Source of the DNA: an uncultured Bacteroidota bacterium
GTDB taxonomy: Bacteria > Bacteroidota > Bacteroidia > 2-12-FULL-35-15
Assembly (NCBI GenBank): GCA_903833025.1
Contig: CAILDT010000829.1
Location: 1 to 7,822, forward strand
DNA length: 7,822 nucleotides
Reading direction: 5' to 3'
Positions 1 through 6,736 of this stretch are shown one piece after another. How positions within the stretch are numbered: position 1 is the first letter of the stretch; each line of letters opens with the position of its first letter. Both the position numbers and the translations under genes were made by a program. The notes under the pieces were generated by a model. That model was not told the origin of the DNA. It worked only from the letters and a program-made list of their open reading frames with translations, and searched no databases.

Positions 1-92
1 AGGGTAGTTTGTGCGTTTCCACTTGTTTTAAAGGAAAGCATCAAAACGCAAATCAGCATAAAAAATAAGAAACGGTTAGTAATTGTTTTCAT
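1..92 (-). CDS. Secreted protein of unknown function, N-terminal fragment (cut by window edge)
   Basis: An ATG at 90-92 on the minus strand opens a frame that runs off the left edge after 30 full codons. The peptide begins MKTITNRFLFFMLICVLMLS and continues FKTSGNAQTT. This is a textbook signal peptide: a short basic n-region (K2, R7), a hydrophobic core at about residues 8-20, and an 'SGNA|Q' signal peptidase I site of the kind common in Bacteroidota. The product is therefore probably exported to the periplasm or beyond. The mature part is not in the window, so no function can be given. The gene lies 110 bases downstream of the T9SS gene on the same strand. No clear promoter of its own is visible in that gap, so co-transcription is possible but unproven. 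Confidence 0.72.
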   Translation of the reverse strand, partial: MKTITNRFLFFMLICVLMLSFKTSGNAQTT

Positions 93-202
93 AATAATAA
101 GTTTTAGAGGTTTATATTAAGGCAAGATGATAAGAATTTGCGAAAGGTTGCATTGGGGATGCAAGGCAAAGAAAGAAAGGATTTTATTTTATACGCTTCG
201 CT

Positions 203-2194
203 TTACTGAACAACAATTTTCCTGTTTACTAGGTTTTTATTTTCATCCGTTATTTGAACAAAATAAATTCCTTTGGCGTAGTTGCTCATATCTATTGTTA
301 GTTGTTTGTTGCTGGTTGTTTGTTGTTGGATAGTTTCTCCTAAAAGGTTTACTGTTTTTATAATTGTATTCTTTTGCTCTTGCGAAAAAGTAATGGTTGT
401 TTGTGAAGTAAAAGGGTTTGGTGAAATGGTTATCGTTGATTGATTATTGTCTATTGAAGGAACCCCAACACTATAAAACAACTGACAAGCGGAAGTATCT
501 ACACAACTACCAAGCGTTACTGCTACTGCATACTGCCCGTTAACAGGCGGAACGTACGTTTGGTTGGTTGCCCCTATTATTGGTTGTAAACCATTAATAG
601 CACAGTTATACCATTGGTATGTTGCGCCAGATTGATTAGAGGTTAATGTATCTGCGGTTTGTGTAACAGCAGTGTTTAGTATGTTTAATACGGTTACAGT
701 TGATACGGCCGTATTATGGCAGCCATACGTATTAGTGCCTGTTACTGTATAAGTACTTGTAGTTGGTGGGCTTGCTGTTGCTGTGTTTACTCCAATTGAT
801 GTTGCGCCTGCACTCCAAATATATGTAGCCGCACCATTTGCGGTTATTGTTGCTGTATCTCCTACGCATATTGTTGGGGAAGTAACGGTAACAGGTGGGG
901 TGGGATTAACTGTTACTGAGAATGAAACCGGAGTACCTGGACAATAACCAAATTGGTCGAATGGTGTAATTGTATAGTTTATAGTACAAGGAGAAGTGCC
1001 AGTATTAATCAAAACATTATTTATATTTCCTGTCCCATTCGTTGCACCAGTAATGCAAGGAGATGTAGAATGCGAATAAGTTACATAACCGCCTCCGTTG
1101 TTAATAGGATAAAGGTTAGGGATGTAAGATAAAGTACTCCCAGAACAAATAGTTTGATTTGAAGGAGGATTTATTGAAGGAGCTACTTCTACATACAAAC
1201 TAACAAAACCTTGATTTGATATGCAACCATTTAAGGTAATTGTAACTTCAAAAGTATATAAATCTGATGTAAATGGTTGGTTGTTCATAATAAAGGTATT
1301 TGTATTTTGGGAGTTCCCAATTGAACCACTAATTCCAAACTCTGTCCAATTATAGCTTGCGCCAGAAACTGCATTCGTGGATAAAGTAATAAATCCTCCA
1401 CCGCATAAAATATGTTGCGTACTAGTATTTATTAATCCACTTGCACTAACCCAAGCTGAAGGTGCAGGAATACTTGGGCAAATAACCGTCAGCACCGCAT
1501 TACCACTCACCAATAAATTTCCGCTTCCTCCACAATGATTAGAAATAGTAACGTGATACGTATTCCCATTCATCCCATATACCACAGGATGCGCATAAAA
1601 CGAATAAATAGAACGATGCCCTAATGTATCAATAGTTGTTTTTACTAATCCCGAAGGACCATACCACCTATACGTAAACGGTGGCGTGCCATTTACGGCA
1701 ACAGAAAATGAAATAGTATCGTTATTACCTGCTGTAAATGTTTGCGAAAGTGGCTGAATACTTATAGAAACAGGAATACAAATAAGATGTTCGATGTTGG
1801 ATGTTATTGTATTCGCGCCAGCGCAATTAGTAACTACACAATAATACGTATTGTTACTATCTGCCATTATTAGCGGCGGGGTGTTATAGATATTGGATGC
1901 AGAAGCACTGTTAACGGTGCTGTCGGTGAGCACTCCGTTTACATACCAGTAATAATTAAAGGGCGCAGTACCGCCAGCTGTTATATTAAAATGTGCGTGT
2001 CCGGGTACGGAATCATTTTGGTTTGTTGGTTGGGTGGTTATGGAAACAGGAACACATTGCGCTTTTAAGGAGAGATGCTGAAACAAGCCTGCCCCGAAGA
2101 GGAAAATATAAATGAGATACCGAAACAATTTCGGCATAACTCTTTCGGGGTTCAAAATGACAACAATAGTAATAAGTAAAACTTTTTTCATCAT
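203..2194 (-). CDS. T9SS type A sorting domain-containing protein with Ig/PKD-like repeats
   Basis: A secreted, probably surface-attached or released protein of about 663 residues. The mature part is a string of Cys-containing beta-sandwich repeats (Ig-like at about 47-139 and 140-239, further Ig/PKD-like modules to about 573). These show typical strands such as 'YYCVVTN', 'GDTATITANGA' and 'TYTVTGTN'. Residues about 585-663 form a type A T9SS sorting domain: 'ITISPNPFTSQTTITF', then 'GIYFVQITDENK' and a basic C-terminus ending RKIVVQ. In this family the domain directs export by the type IX system and is cleaved at the cell surface. Adhesion or polymer binding is inference; no catalytic domain is visible. 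The start is taken at ATG 2192-2194 (the next codon is also ATG) because a promoter lies just upstream; a TTG at 2213-2215 overlaps that promoter. A later ATG at 2135-2137 would give a compact conventional signal peptide and is the main alternative. The N-terminal region contains an inserted repeat (2111-2161). Confidence 0.9.
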   Translation of the reverse strand: MMKKVLLITIVVILNPERVMPKLFRYLIYIFLFGAGLFQHLSLKAQCVPVSITTQPTNQNDSVPGHAHFNITAGGTAPFNYYWYVNGVLTDSTVNSASASNIYNTPPLIMADSNNTYYCVVTNCAGANTITSNIEHLICIPVSISIQPLSQTFTAGNNDTISFSVAVNGTPPFTYRWYGPSGLVKTTIDTLGHRSIYSFYAHPVVYGMNGNTYHVTISNHCGGSGNLLVSGNAVLTVICPSIPAPSAWVSASGLINTSTQHILCGGGFITLSTNAVSGASYNWTEFGISGSIGNSQNTNTFIMNNQPFTSDLYTFEVTITLNGCISNQGFVSLYVEVAPSINPPSNQTICSGSTLSYIPNLYPINNGGGYVTYSHSTSPCITGATNGTGNINNVLINTGTSPCTINYTITPFDQFGYCPGTPVSFSVTVNPTPPVTVTSPTICVGDTATITANGAATYIWSAGATSIGVNTATASPPTTSTYTVTGTNTYGCHNTAVSTVTVLNILNTAVTQTADTLTSNQSGATYQWYNCAINGLQPIIGATNQTYVPPVNGQYAVAVTLGSCVDTSACQLFYSVGVPSIDNNQSTITISPNPFTSQTTITFSQEQKNTIIKTVNLLGETIQQQTTSNKQLTIDMSNYAKGIYFVQITDENKNLVNRKIVVQ
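2111..2161. repeat. In-frame palindromic interspersed repeat within the T9SS gene
   Basis: Read on the minus strand, this 51-base segment starts GTCATTTTGAACCCCGAAAG and ends CGAAATTGTTTCGGTATCTC plus ATT. It contains a perfect inverted repeat, CCGAAA-CAA-TTTCGG at plus-strand 2120-2134, and a second TTTCGG copy at 2143-2148 that could pair instead with 2120-2125. The pattern GTCAT...CCGAAA...TTTCGG.ATCTCA resembles a family of short dispersed palindromes I recall from many bacterial genomes; that match is from memory. The segment is exactly 17 codons and adds VILNPERVMPKLFRYLI to the gene product. It has no coding role of its own. Confidence 0.6.
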
Positions 2195-2212
2195 CGTTTT
2201 ATTTTCTAGTTG

Positions 2213-2242
2213 CAAAGATAAACTAAATTATATGGGCAGCAA
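2213..2242 (-). promoter_or_regulatory. Bacteroidota-type promoter of the T9SS gene
   Basis: On the minus strand, TTG (2242-2240) is followed after exactly 19 bases by TATCTTTG (2220-2213). This matches the Bacteroidota primary sigma factor consensus TTG-N19-TAnnTTTG at both elements and in spacing. Transcription should start a few bases downstream, near 2208-2204, leaving a leader of only about 10-15 bases before the ATG at 2192-2194. It rules against the TTG start codon at 2213-2215. Confidence 0.75.
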
Positions 2243-2294
2243 TAACAAAAAAATCTCCATTTGCTACCCGATAAAAATGTTGATGTGCGCTATA

Positions 2295-2680
2295 TCTTTG
2301 CTGACAAGCTCTTTAAGGTTGCAAATAAGCACTATTAGGTTACTTATAAAGCACATTAGGTTACCTAATATGCGCTATTAGGTTGCTTATAGTCGCTATA
2401 AGGTCTCTCATACTCACTGTAAGGTCTCTTTCACTCACTGTAAGGTCTCTCATACTCACTGTAAGGTCTCTTACACTCACTGTAAGGTTGGTTACACTCA
2501 CTATAAGGTTGGTTACACTCACTGTAAGGTTGGTTACACTCACTGTAAGGTTGGCTACACTCACTATAAGGTTGGTTACACTCAATGTAAGGTTGGCTAC
2601 ACTCACTGTAAGGTTGGTTACACTCAGTGTAGGGTTGGCTAAACTCACTGTAGAGTTAGCTAAACTCAATGTAAGGTTGT
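2295..2680. repeat. Tandem array of about 18 units of 21 bp
   Basis: The AGG-like anchor of each unit falls at 2316, 2337, 2358, 2380, 2401, 2422, 2443, 2464, 2485, 2506, 2527, 2548, 2569, 2590, 2611, 2632, 2653 and 2674. Every step is 21 bp except one of 22. A degenerate copy can be traced left to about 2285 (TGCGCTAT shared with 2371-2378). There are three zones. The left units (2316-2400) are diverged, with TTAGGTTGC-type sequence. Four units at 2401-2484 begin AGGTCTC. Units from 2485 onward begin AGGTTGG and decay again after 2632. There are no unique spacers, so it is not a CRISPR. Because 21 is divisible by three, long heptad-repeat frames stay open on both strands, but they start only at TTG codons, so I treat the array as non-coding. 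It fills most of the gap between the divergent T9SS gene and the small gene at 2707. Confidence 0.93.
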
Positions 2681-2694
2681 TTTGATTTTTCCAT

Positions 2695-2702
2695 TACATT
2701 TG
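2695..2702 (+). promoter_or_regulatory. Putative -7 promoter element for the small gene at 2707
   Basis: TACATTTG matches the Bacteroidota TAnnTTTG element. No TTG lies at the ideal 19-base spacing; the nearest upstream TTG (2677-2679) is 15 bases away, at the very end of the tandem array. The ATG follows only four bases after the element, so a transcript from here would be nearly or fully leaderless. Confidence 0.4.
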
Positions 2703-2706
2703 TCCG

Positions 2707-2853
2707 ATGAAAAAATCAATATTCAAAATCCTTGCAAAAATCAACAAAGCCATTTTGCCTAAATACCATTACAGAGATTTAACAAAACTCAAGAAATGGG
2801 AAAAAGCAATTGTTGGTTACAGGTATTGGGTAACCACTAATTCGTTGGATTAA
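2707..2853 (+). CDS. Small basic conserved-looking protein of unknown function (48 aa)
   Basis: An ATG-initiated frame of 48 codons, ending with TAA at 2851-2853. The product starts MKKSIFKILAKINKAILPKY, continues HYRDLTKLKKWEKAIVGYRY and ends WVTTNSLD. It is rich in Lys and has an amphipathic N-terminal helix, a middle Lys/Asp/Leu segment and an aromatic 'GYRYWVT' end. I recall similar short proteins (FKILAKINKAILP at the N-terminus, a W-x-VT-x-x-x-LD end) recurring in Bacteroidota, usually as hypothetical proteins and sometimes mislabelled SsrA-binding protein. It is far too short to be SmpB, and this family memory is unverified. There is no signal peptide, so it is probably cytoplasmic. 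A TACATTTG element precedes the start and the tandem array ends about 30 bases upstream. The next gene begins 174 bases downstream, behind a palindromic repeat, so this is probably its own transcription unit. Confidence 0.68.
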   Translation: MKKSIFKILAKINKAILPKYHYRDLTKLKKWEKAIVGYRYWVTTNSLD

Positions 2854-2964
2854 TTTATCATCTATTATTACCACTTGTATAAATTTCTTTTCAATCTCAA
2901 TAATTATAACTTATTTAGCACTCTGAAAAATCATAAACCATAACTAATTTACAAAGCACTTCAG

Positions 2965-3013
2965 GTACCGGCTCCCTTCCCCTTTTTTAAGGGGAGGGGC
3001 TGGGGGTGAGGTC
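2965..3013. repeat. GC-rich palindromic interspersed repeat upstream of the amidohydrolase gene
   Basis: The segment runs from GGTACCGGCTCCC through a strong hairpin to GGGGCTGGGGGTGAGGTC. The stem pairs 2974-2984 with 2989-2999: TCCCCTT against AAGGGGA is perfect, then one T-G wobble, then CCC against GGG, giving 11 pairs around a TTTT loop. The G-rich block contrasts sharply with the AT-rich surroundings. The pattern CTCCC...AAGGGGAGGGGCTGGGGGTGAGG resembles a dispersed repeat I recall from Bacteroidota and other genomes. No U-run follows on either strand, so it is not a normal terminator. It ends about 15 bases before the ATG at 3028 and would fall in the leader if the promoter lies upstream. 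Confidence 0.6.
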
Positions 3014-3027
3014 TAAAAACAAAAGCA

Positions 3028-6000
3028 ATGAAATACAAATTACTACTCGCACTCTTATTAACAACAACCATTGCGTTTGCTCAAAAAGACAAAAGCAAAG
3101 ACAAACCAAAAGACAAAGAGAAAGACAAAAAGTGGGATGTTGCCAACCCGAAAGGTACATTCAAAGAAGTTGATTTTACTACCAATGAAGGTACGTGGAT
3201 GAATTTGGATGTTAGTCCTGATGGTAAAACAATTGCATTTGATATGTTAGGCGATATTTACACAATGCCTATAACAGGTGGCGAAGCAAAGGTTTTGCGG
3301 AGCGGATTTCCGTTTGAAGTGCAGCCACGTTTTTCTGCTGATGGAAAAAAGATTTGTTTTACATCTGATGCAGGTGGCGGAAACAATATCTGGACAATGA
3401 ATGCAGACGGCACCGATGCAAAACAAATTACCAAAGAGAGTTTTCGGTTGCTTAACAATCCTATTTTTACACCTGATGGACAGTACATCATAGCACGTAA
3501 ACATTTTACTTCTACTCGTTCGCTTGGTGCAGGCGAAATGTGGATGTATAATATTTCTGGCGGAGAAGGTTTGCAATTAACGGTAAAGAAAAATTCGCAA
3601 CAAGATGTAGGTGAGCCGTGCATTTCAAGTGATGGACGTTATGTTTATTACAGCGAAGATATGTATCCAGGAGGAATGTTTTTGTATAACAAAGACCCTA
3701 ACAAACAAATTTATGTAATAAAAAGATATGATAAACAAACAGGTGAAACAGAAGAAGTAACTGGTGGTCCGGGTGGTGCTTGTCGCCCGCAAATTTCAAG
3801 AGACGGCAAAACATTGGCATTTGTAAAACGTGTTCACGAAGCATCTGTTCTTTATTTAAGAAATATGGAAACAGGCGAAGAATACCCTGTTTATGATAAG
3901 TTGAGCAAAGACCAGCAGGAAGCTTGGGCAATATTTGGCGTTTATACTAACTTCAATTGGTTGGATTACACACATATTATTATTTGGGCAAATGGAAAAA
4001 TAATGAATGTGGATATTACTAAAGCAACTGCTAAAGAAATTCCGTTTACTGTAAATGCAAAGCACAAAGTTATTGATGCATTAAAATTCCGTCAGGAAGT
4101 GGCACCCGATAAGTTTACAGTAAAAGTTATTCGTAATCTTACAGTAAATCGTGATGAAAAAATTCTGATATTTAATTCCGTTGGTTATCTATGGAAAAAA
4201 GATATGCCCGATGGAAAGCCATCAAGATTAACTACTTCCAAAGATTTTGAATTTGAACCTTCGTTTTCTTCCACCATTGATGAAATAGTTTACACCACCT
4301 GGAACGATGAAAATATGGGAGCAATTATGAAAATGGATTTAACAGATAAAACACCTTTTAAAATGACTACAGAAAAAGGCATTTATCGTACTCCTCATTT
4401 TTCGCCCGACGGAATGAAAGTAGTTTATGTGAAAGAAGACGGCAACGACCATTTGGGTTATACCTTTTGTGTTAATCCGGGAATATATGTTATGGAAAAC
4501 ATTCCGAATTCTCCCGCAAAATTACTTACCAAAGATGGCACTAACCCGCAGTTTTTGGGTAATGATAAAGTTTTATTTCAAACAGACGAAGGAGATAATA
4601 AAGTGTATAAAACCATTGATATAAATACCAACGAAATAAAAACTTGTTTTACATCTAAATATGCTACATCAGTTGTCCCAAGCCCAGATGGCAATTGGGT
4701 GGCGTTTATCGAATTGTTTAAAGCGTACGTTGTTGCTTTTCCTAAAACGGGTAAACCAATTGATTTATCAGGCAATATGGGAGCAATGCCAGTTGCACAA
4801 ATTACAAAAGAGGCAGGGCTGAATTTAGTATGGAGCAAGGATAGTAAGCGTATTCACTGGACATACAGCGATGAATACTATACCGATAACTTAAAAGAAC
4901 GATTTGCATTTCTGGAAGGTGCGCCAGAAAAACTGCCACCAATGGATAGTGTAGGAGTTAAGTTAGGTTTGGAATTACCGATGGATAAACCGAAAGGATA
5001 CATTGTTTTGAAAGGCGCAAGAATAATTTCGATGAAAGGTGATGAAGTAATTGAAAACGGAACAATAGTTATAAACGATAATAAAATAGAGGCAATCGGC
5101 AAGGTAGAAGAAGTGAAAATACCAAGCGACGCTAAGATAATTGACTGCACTGGAAAAACCATTATGCCCGGAATGGTGGATGTTCATTCGCATTTAAGCA
5201 CGTGGAGATTAGGACCAAGTCCGCAAAAGCAATGGAGTTATTATGCTAATCTTGCCTTTGGAGTTACCACCACTCACGACCCTTCATCAAATTCCGAAAT
5301 GGTGTTTTCTCAATCAGAGATGGTGAAAGCAGGGTATATGGTAGGACCAAGAATTTATTCTACAGGAACCATTTTATATGGTGCCGAAGGCGATTTTAAA
5401 GCAGTAATAAATAGTTATGAAGATGCGCATACAGCAATTGCACGCACAAAAGCGTTTGGTGCTTTCTCTGTAAAGAGTTATAACCAACCACGCAGAGAGC
5501 AACGCCAACAGGTAATTGCTGCTGCGCGAGACTTGCAAATAATGGTGGTTCCAGAAGGCGGTTCTACCTTTTTTGATAATATGAGTGAGATATTGGATGG
5601 GCATACAGGCATTGAACATAACATCCCCATCTCTGATTTAAGTAATGATGTTATAAAGCTTTGGAGTGGCAGCAAAACGGGCTATACTCCTACTCTTATT
5701 GTTTCTTATGGTGCTATCAATGGCGAAGATTATTGGTATCAGAAAACTAATGTTTGGGAAAACAAACGCCTTTTAAATTTCTTTCCTCGTTCTATTATAG
5801 ATGCTCGTTCGCGCGAACGCCTAATGATTCCTGATGCTGAATACGATTGGGGTTGGATGCAGGTTTCTCGTTCGTGCAAAAAATTAACGGATGCAGGTGT
5901 GAAAGTAAATATAGGTTCTCACGGTCAAATACAAGGCATTGGAGCGCATTGGGAATTATGGATGTTGCAAATGGGTGGGTTAACAAATTTACAAGCAATC

Positions 6001-6279
6001 CGCTGTGCTACTCAAAATGGTGCTGATTATATTGGTATGGGCGACCAAATTGGTTCATTAGAAAAAGGCAAACTTGCTGATTTAATTGTGATGGATAAAA
6101 ACCCTTTAGAAAATATCCGTAATACCGAAAGTATTAAATACGTTATGGTAAATGGTAGATTGTACGATGCTGAAACAATGAACCAGATAGGAAACTACGA
6201 TGTAAAACGTACAAAATTTTATTGGGAAAATTCAAAAGGAGCAGGTAGTTTCGGTTGGCATCAAACAACAGAGGACTAA
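3028..6279 (+). CDS. Exported PD40 beta-propeller / amidohydrolase fusion protein
   Basis: A 1083-residue protein. Residues 1-18 are a signal peptide (core LLLALLLTTTIA, cleavage 'AFA|Q'), followed by a Lys/Asp-rich linker (about 20-36). Residues about 45-630 hold TolB-like PD40 blades, seen as repeated 'SPDG' motifs (NLDVSPDG at 60-66, RFSADG at 101-106, FTPDG at 147-151, ISSDG at 199-203, ISRDG at 256-260, and later HFSPDG and PSPDG). From about 660 an amidohydrolase domain begins ('KGARIISMKGDEVIENG'), with metal-binding HxH at H720/H722 in 'PGMVDVHSHL'. A lysine at 816 ('FSVKSYN') may be the carboxylated bridge, and H859/H864 ('GHTGIEH') are likely further ligands. The C-terminus 'GSLEKGKLADLIVMDKNPLE' is the usual end of the fold. 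The substrate is unknown; a hydrolase acting on C-N bonds in the periplasm, perhaps on peptides, is inference. 'IGSHGQ' (H965) stands where many relatives have an Asp. The start is secure because the signal peptide begins at this ATG. Confidence 0.93.
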   Translation: MKYKLLLALLLTTTIAFAQKDKSKDKPKDKEKDKKWDVANPKGTFKEVDFTTNEGTWMNLDVSPDGKTIAFDMLGDIYTMPITGGEAKVLRSGFPFEVQPRFSADGKKICFTSDAGGGNNIWTMNADGTDAKQITKESFRLLNNPIFTPDGQYIIARKHFTSTRSLGAGEMWMYNISGGEGLQLTVKKNSQQDVGEPCISSDGRYVYYSEDMYPGGMFLYNKDPNKQIYVIKRYDKQTGETEEVTGGPGGACRPQISRDGKTLAFVKRVHEASVLYLRNMETGEEYPVYDKLSKDQQEAWAIFGVYTNFNWLDYTHIIIWANGKIMNVDITKATAKEIPFTVNAKHKVIDALKFRQEVAPDKFTVKVIRNLTVNRDEKILIFNSVGYLWKKDMPDGKPSRLTTSKDFEFEPSFSSTIDEIVYTTWNDENMGAIMKMDLTDKTPFKMTTEKGIYRTPHFSPDGMKVVYVKEDGNDHLGYTFCVNPGIYVMENIPNSPAKLLTKDGTNPQFLGNDKVLFQTDEGDNKVYKTIDINTNEIKTCFTSKYATSVVPSPDGNWVAFIELFKAYVVAFPKTGKPIDLSGNMGAMPVAQITKEAGLNLVWSKDSKRIHWTYSDEYYTDNLKERFAFLEGAPEKLPPMDSVGVKLGLELPMDKPKGYIVLKGARIISMKGDEVIENGTIVINDNKIEAIGKVEEVKIPSDAKIIDCTGKTIMPGMVDVHSHLSTWRLGPSPQKQWSYYANLAFGVTTTHDPSSNSEMVFSQSEMVKAGYMVGPRIYSTGTILYGAEGDFKAVINSYEDAHTAIARTKAFGAFSVKSYNQPRREQRQQVIAAARDLQIMVVPEGGSTFFDNMSEILDGHTGIEHNIPISDLSNDVIKLWSGSKTGYTPTLIVSYGAINGEDYWYQKTNVWENKRLLNFFPRSIIDARSRERLMIPDAEYDWGWMQVSRSCKKLTDAGVKVNIGSHGQIQGIGAHWELWMLQMGGLTNLQAIRCATQNGADYIGMGDQIGSLEKGKLADLIVMDKNPLENIRNTESIKYVMVNGRLYDAETMNQIGNYDVKRTKFYWENSKGAGSFGWHQTTED

Positions 6280-6314
6280 ACTTCTTGTTTGATTTTTATT
6301 ATTAGTTTAAAAAA

Positions 6315-6728
6315 ATGAAGACGTTTTATTTAAAAATTCCATTGTTATTAGTAGTTATTATTGTCGCCTCTTGTAATTTTGCAAGTTATACTCCTGATTG
6401 CAAGGGGGCAGGAGGTGGTTCGGTAAAGCTTGAAGTATATGCATTACGTAATGGAATAAATATGCATAATTATACAACACACCGAGATACTGTGTTTGTA
6501 AAGTATAACGCTACCACAAATCCAGGAATTAGTACTTCCAATTACAATGTTTATTTTGTTGGGAAGCCAGGAGACGATTTAATACAAGTTACAGGTTTGC
6601 AGTGTGGCGATTATTATGTTTGGCGCACCGCTTGGGATAGCGTTACTAACATAGTCCACTATGGCGGAAAATGGGTTGGCTTTGGTGAAACCACAGGAGA
6701 TAAAGATGTGGAAGTCCCGATGAATTAA
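6315..6728 (+). CDS. Small putative lipoprotein of unknown function
   Basis: A 137-residue protein. The N-terminus MKTFYLKIPLLLVVIIVASC has a hydrophobic core and a lipobox-like 'VASC', predicting lipidation of Cys20 and anchoring in the envelope. The mature part has no repeat or catalytic motif I recognise. It contains a Gly-rich stretch 'GAGGGSVKLEVYA', alternating strand-like segments ('DTVFVKYN', 'NYNVYFVGKPGDD') and 'LQCGDYYVW', which suggest a compact beta-sandwich; this is inference. The gene starts 35 bases after the amidohydrolase stop, on the same strand, with no visible terminator or promoter between them. Co-transcription, and possibly a related envelope role, is therefore plausible. 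Its stop codon lies only 8 bases from the stop of the convergent TPR gene. Confidence 0.85.
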   Translation: MKTFYLKIPLLLVVIIVASCNFASYTPDCKGAGGGSVKLEVYALRNGINMHNYTTHRDTVFVKYNATTNPGISTSNYNVYFVGKPGDDLIQVTGLQCGDYYVWRTAWDSVTNIVHYGGKWVGFGETTGDKDVEVPMN

Positions 6729-6736
6729 CAAAATAG

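Noticed and set aside
148..164. Hairpin TTGCAT-TGGGG-ATGCAA as terminator of the T9SS gene.
   Set aside because: The stem has only six mostly AT pairs and no U-run follows on the minus strand.
127..333. 68-codon plus-strand open frame.
   Set aside because: It overlaps the 3' end of the T9SS gene antisense, where the sorting domain is clearly conserved, and its composition is unconvincing.
2112..2381. 89-codon plus-strand open frame.
   Set aside because: It runs antisense through the palindromic repeat and the T9SS promoter into the tandem array, and shows no recognisable protein features.
2295..2680. CRISPR array.
   Set aside because: Units are directly contiguous with no unique spacers, 21 bp is too short for repeat plus spacer, and no cas gene is nearby.
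2361..2685. Long heptad-repeat open frames on both strands of the tandem array (about 100 codons each).
   Set aside because: Both depend on TTG starts, with no ATG and no upstream signal in frame. They stay open only because the unit length is a multiple of three and the unit lacks stops in those frames. Opposite strands being open equally argues against a real protein.
2974..2999. Strong hairpin as a rho-independent terminator of the small gene.
   Set aside because: It is followed by CTGGGGG and not by a U-run on the plus strand, and no U-run follows on the minus strand. A dispersed repeat explains it better.
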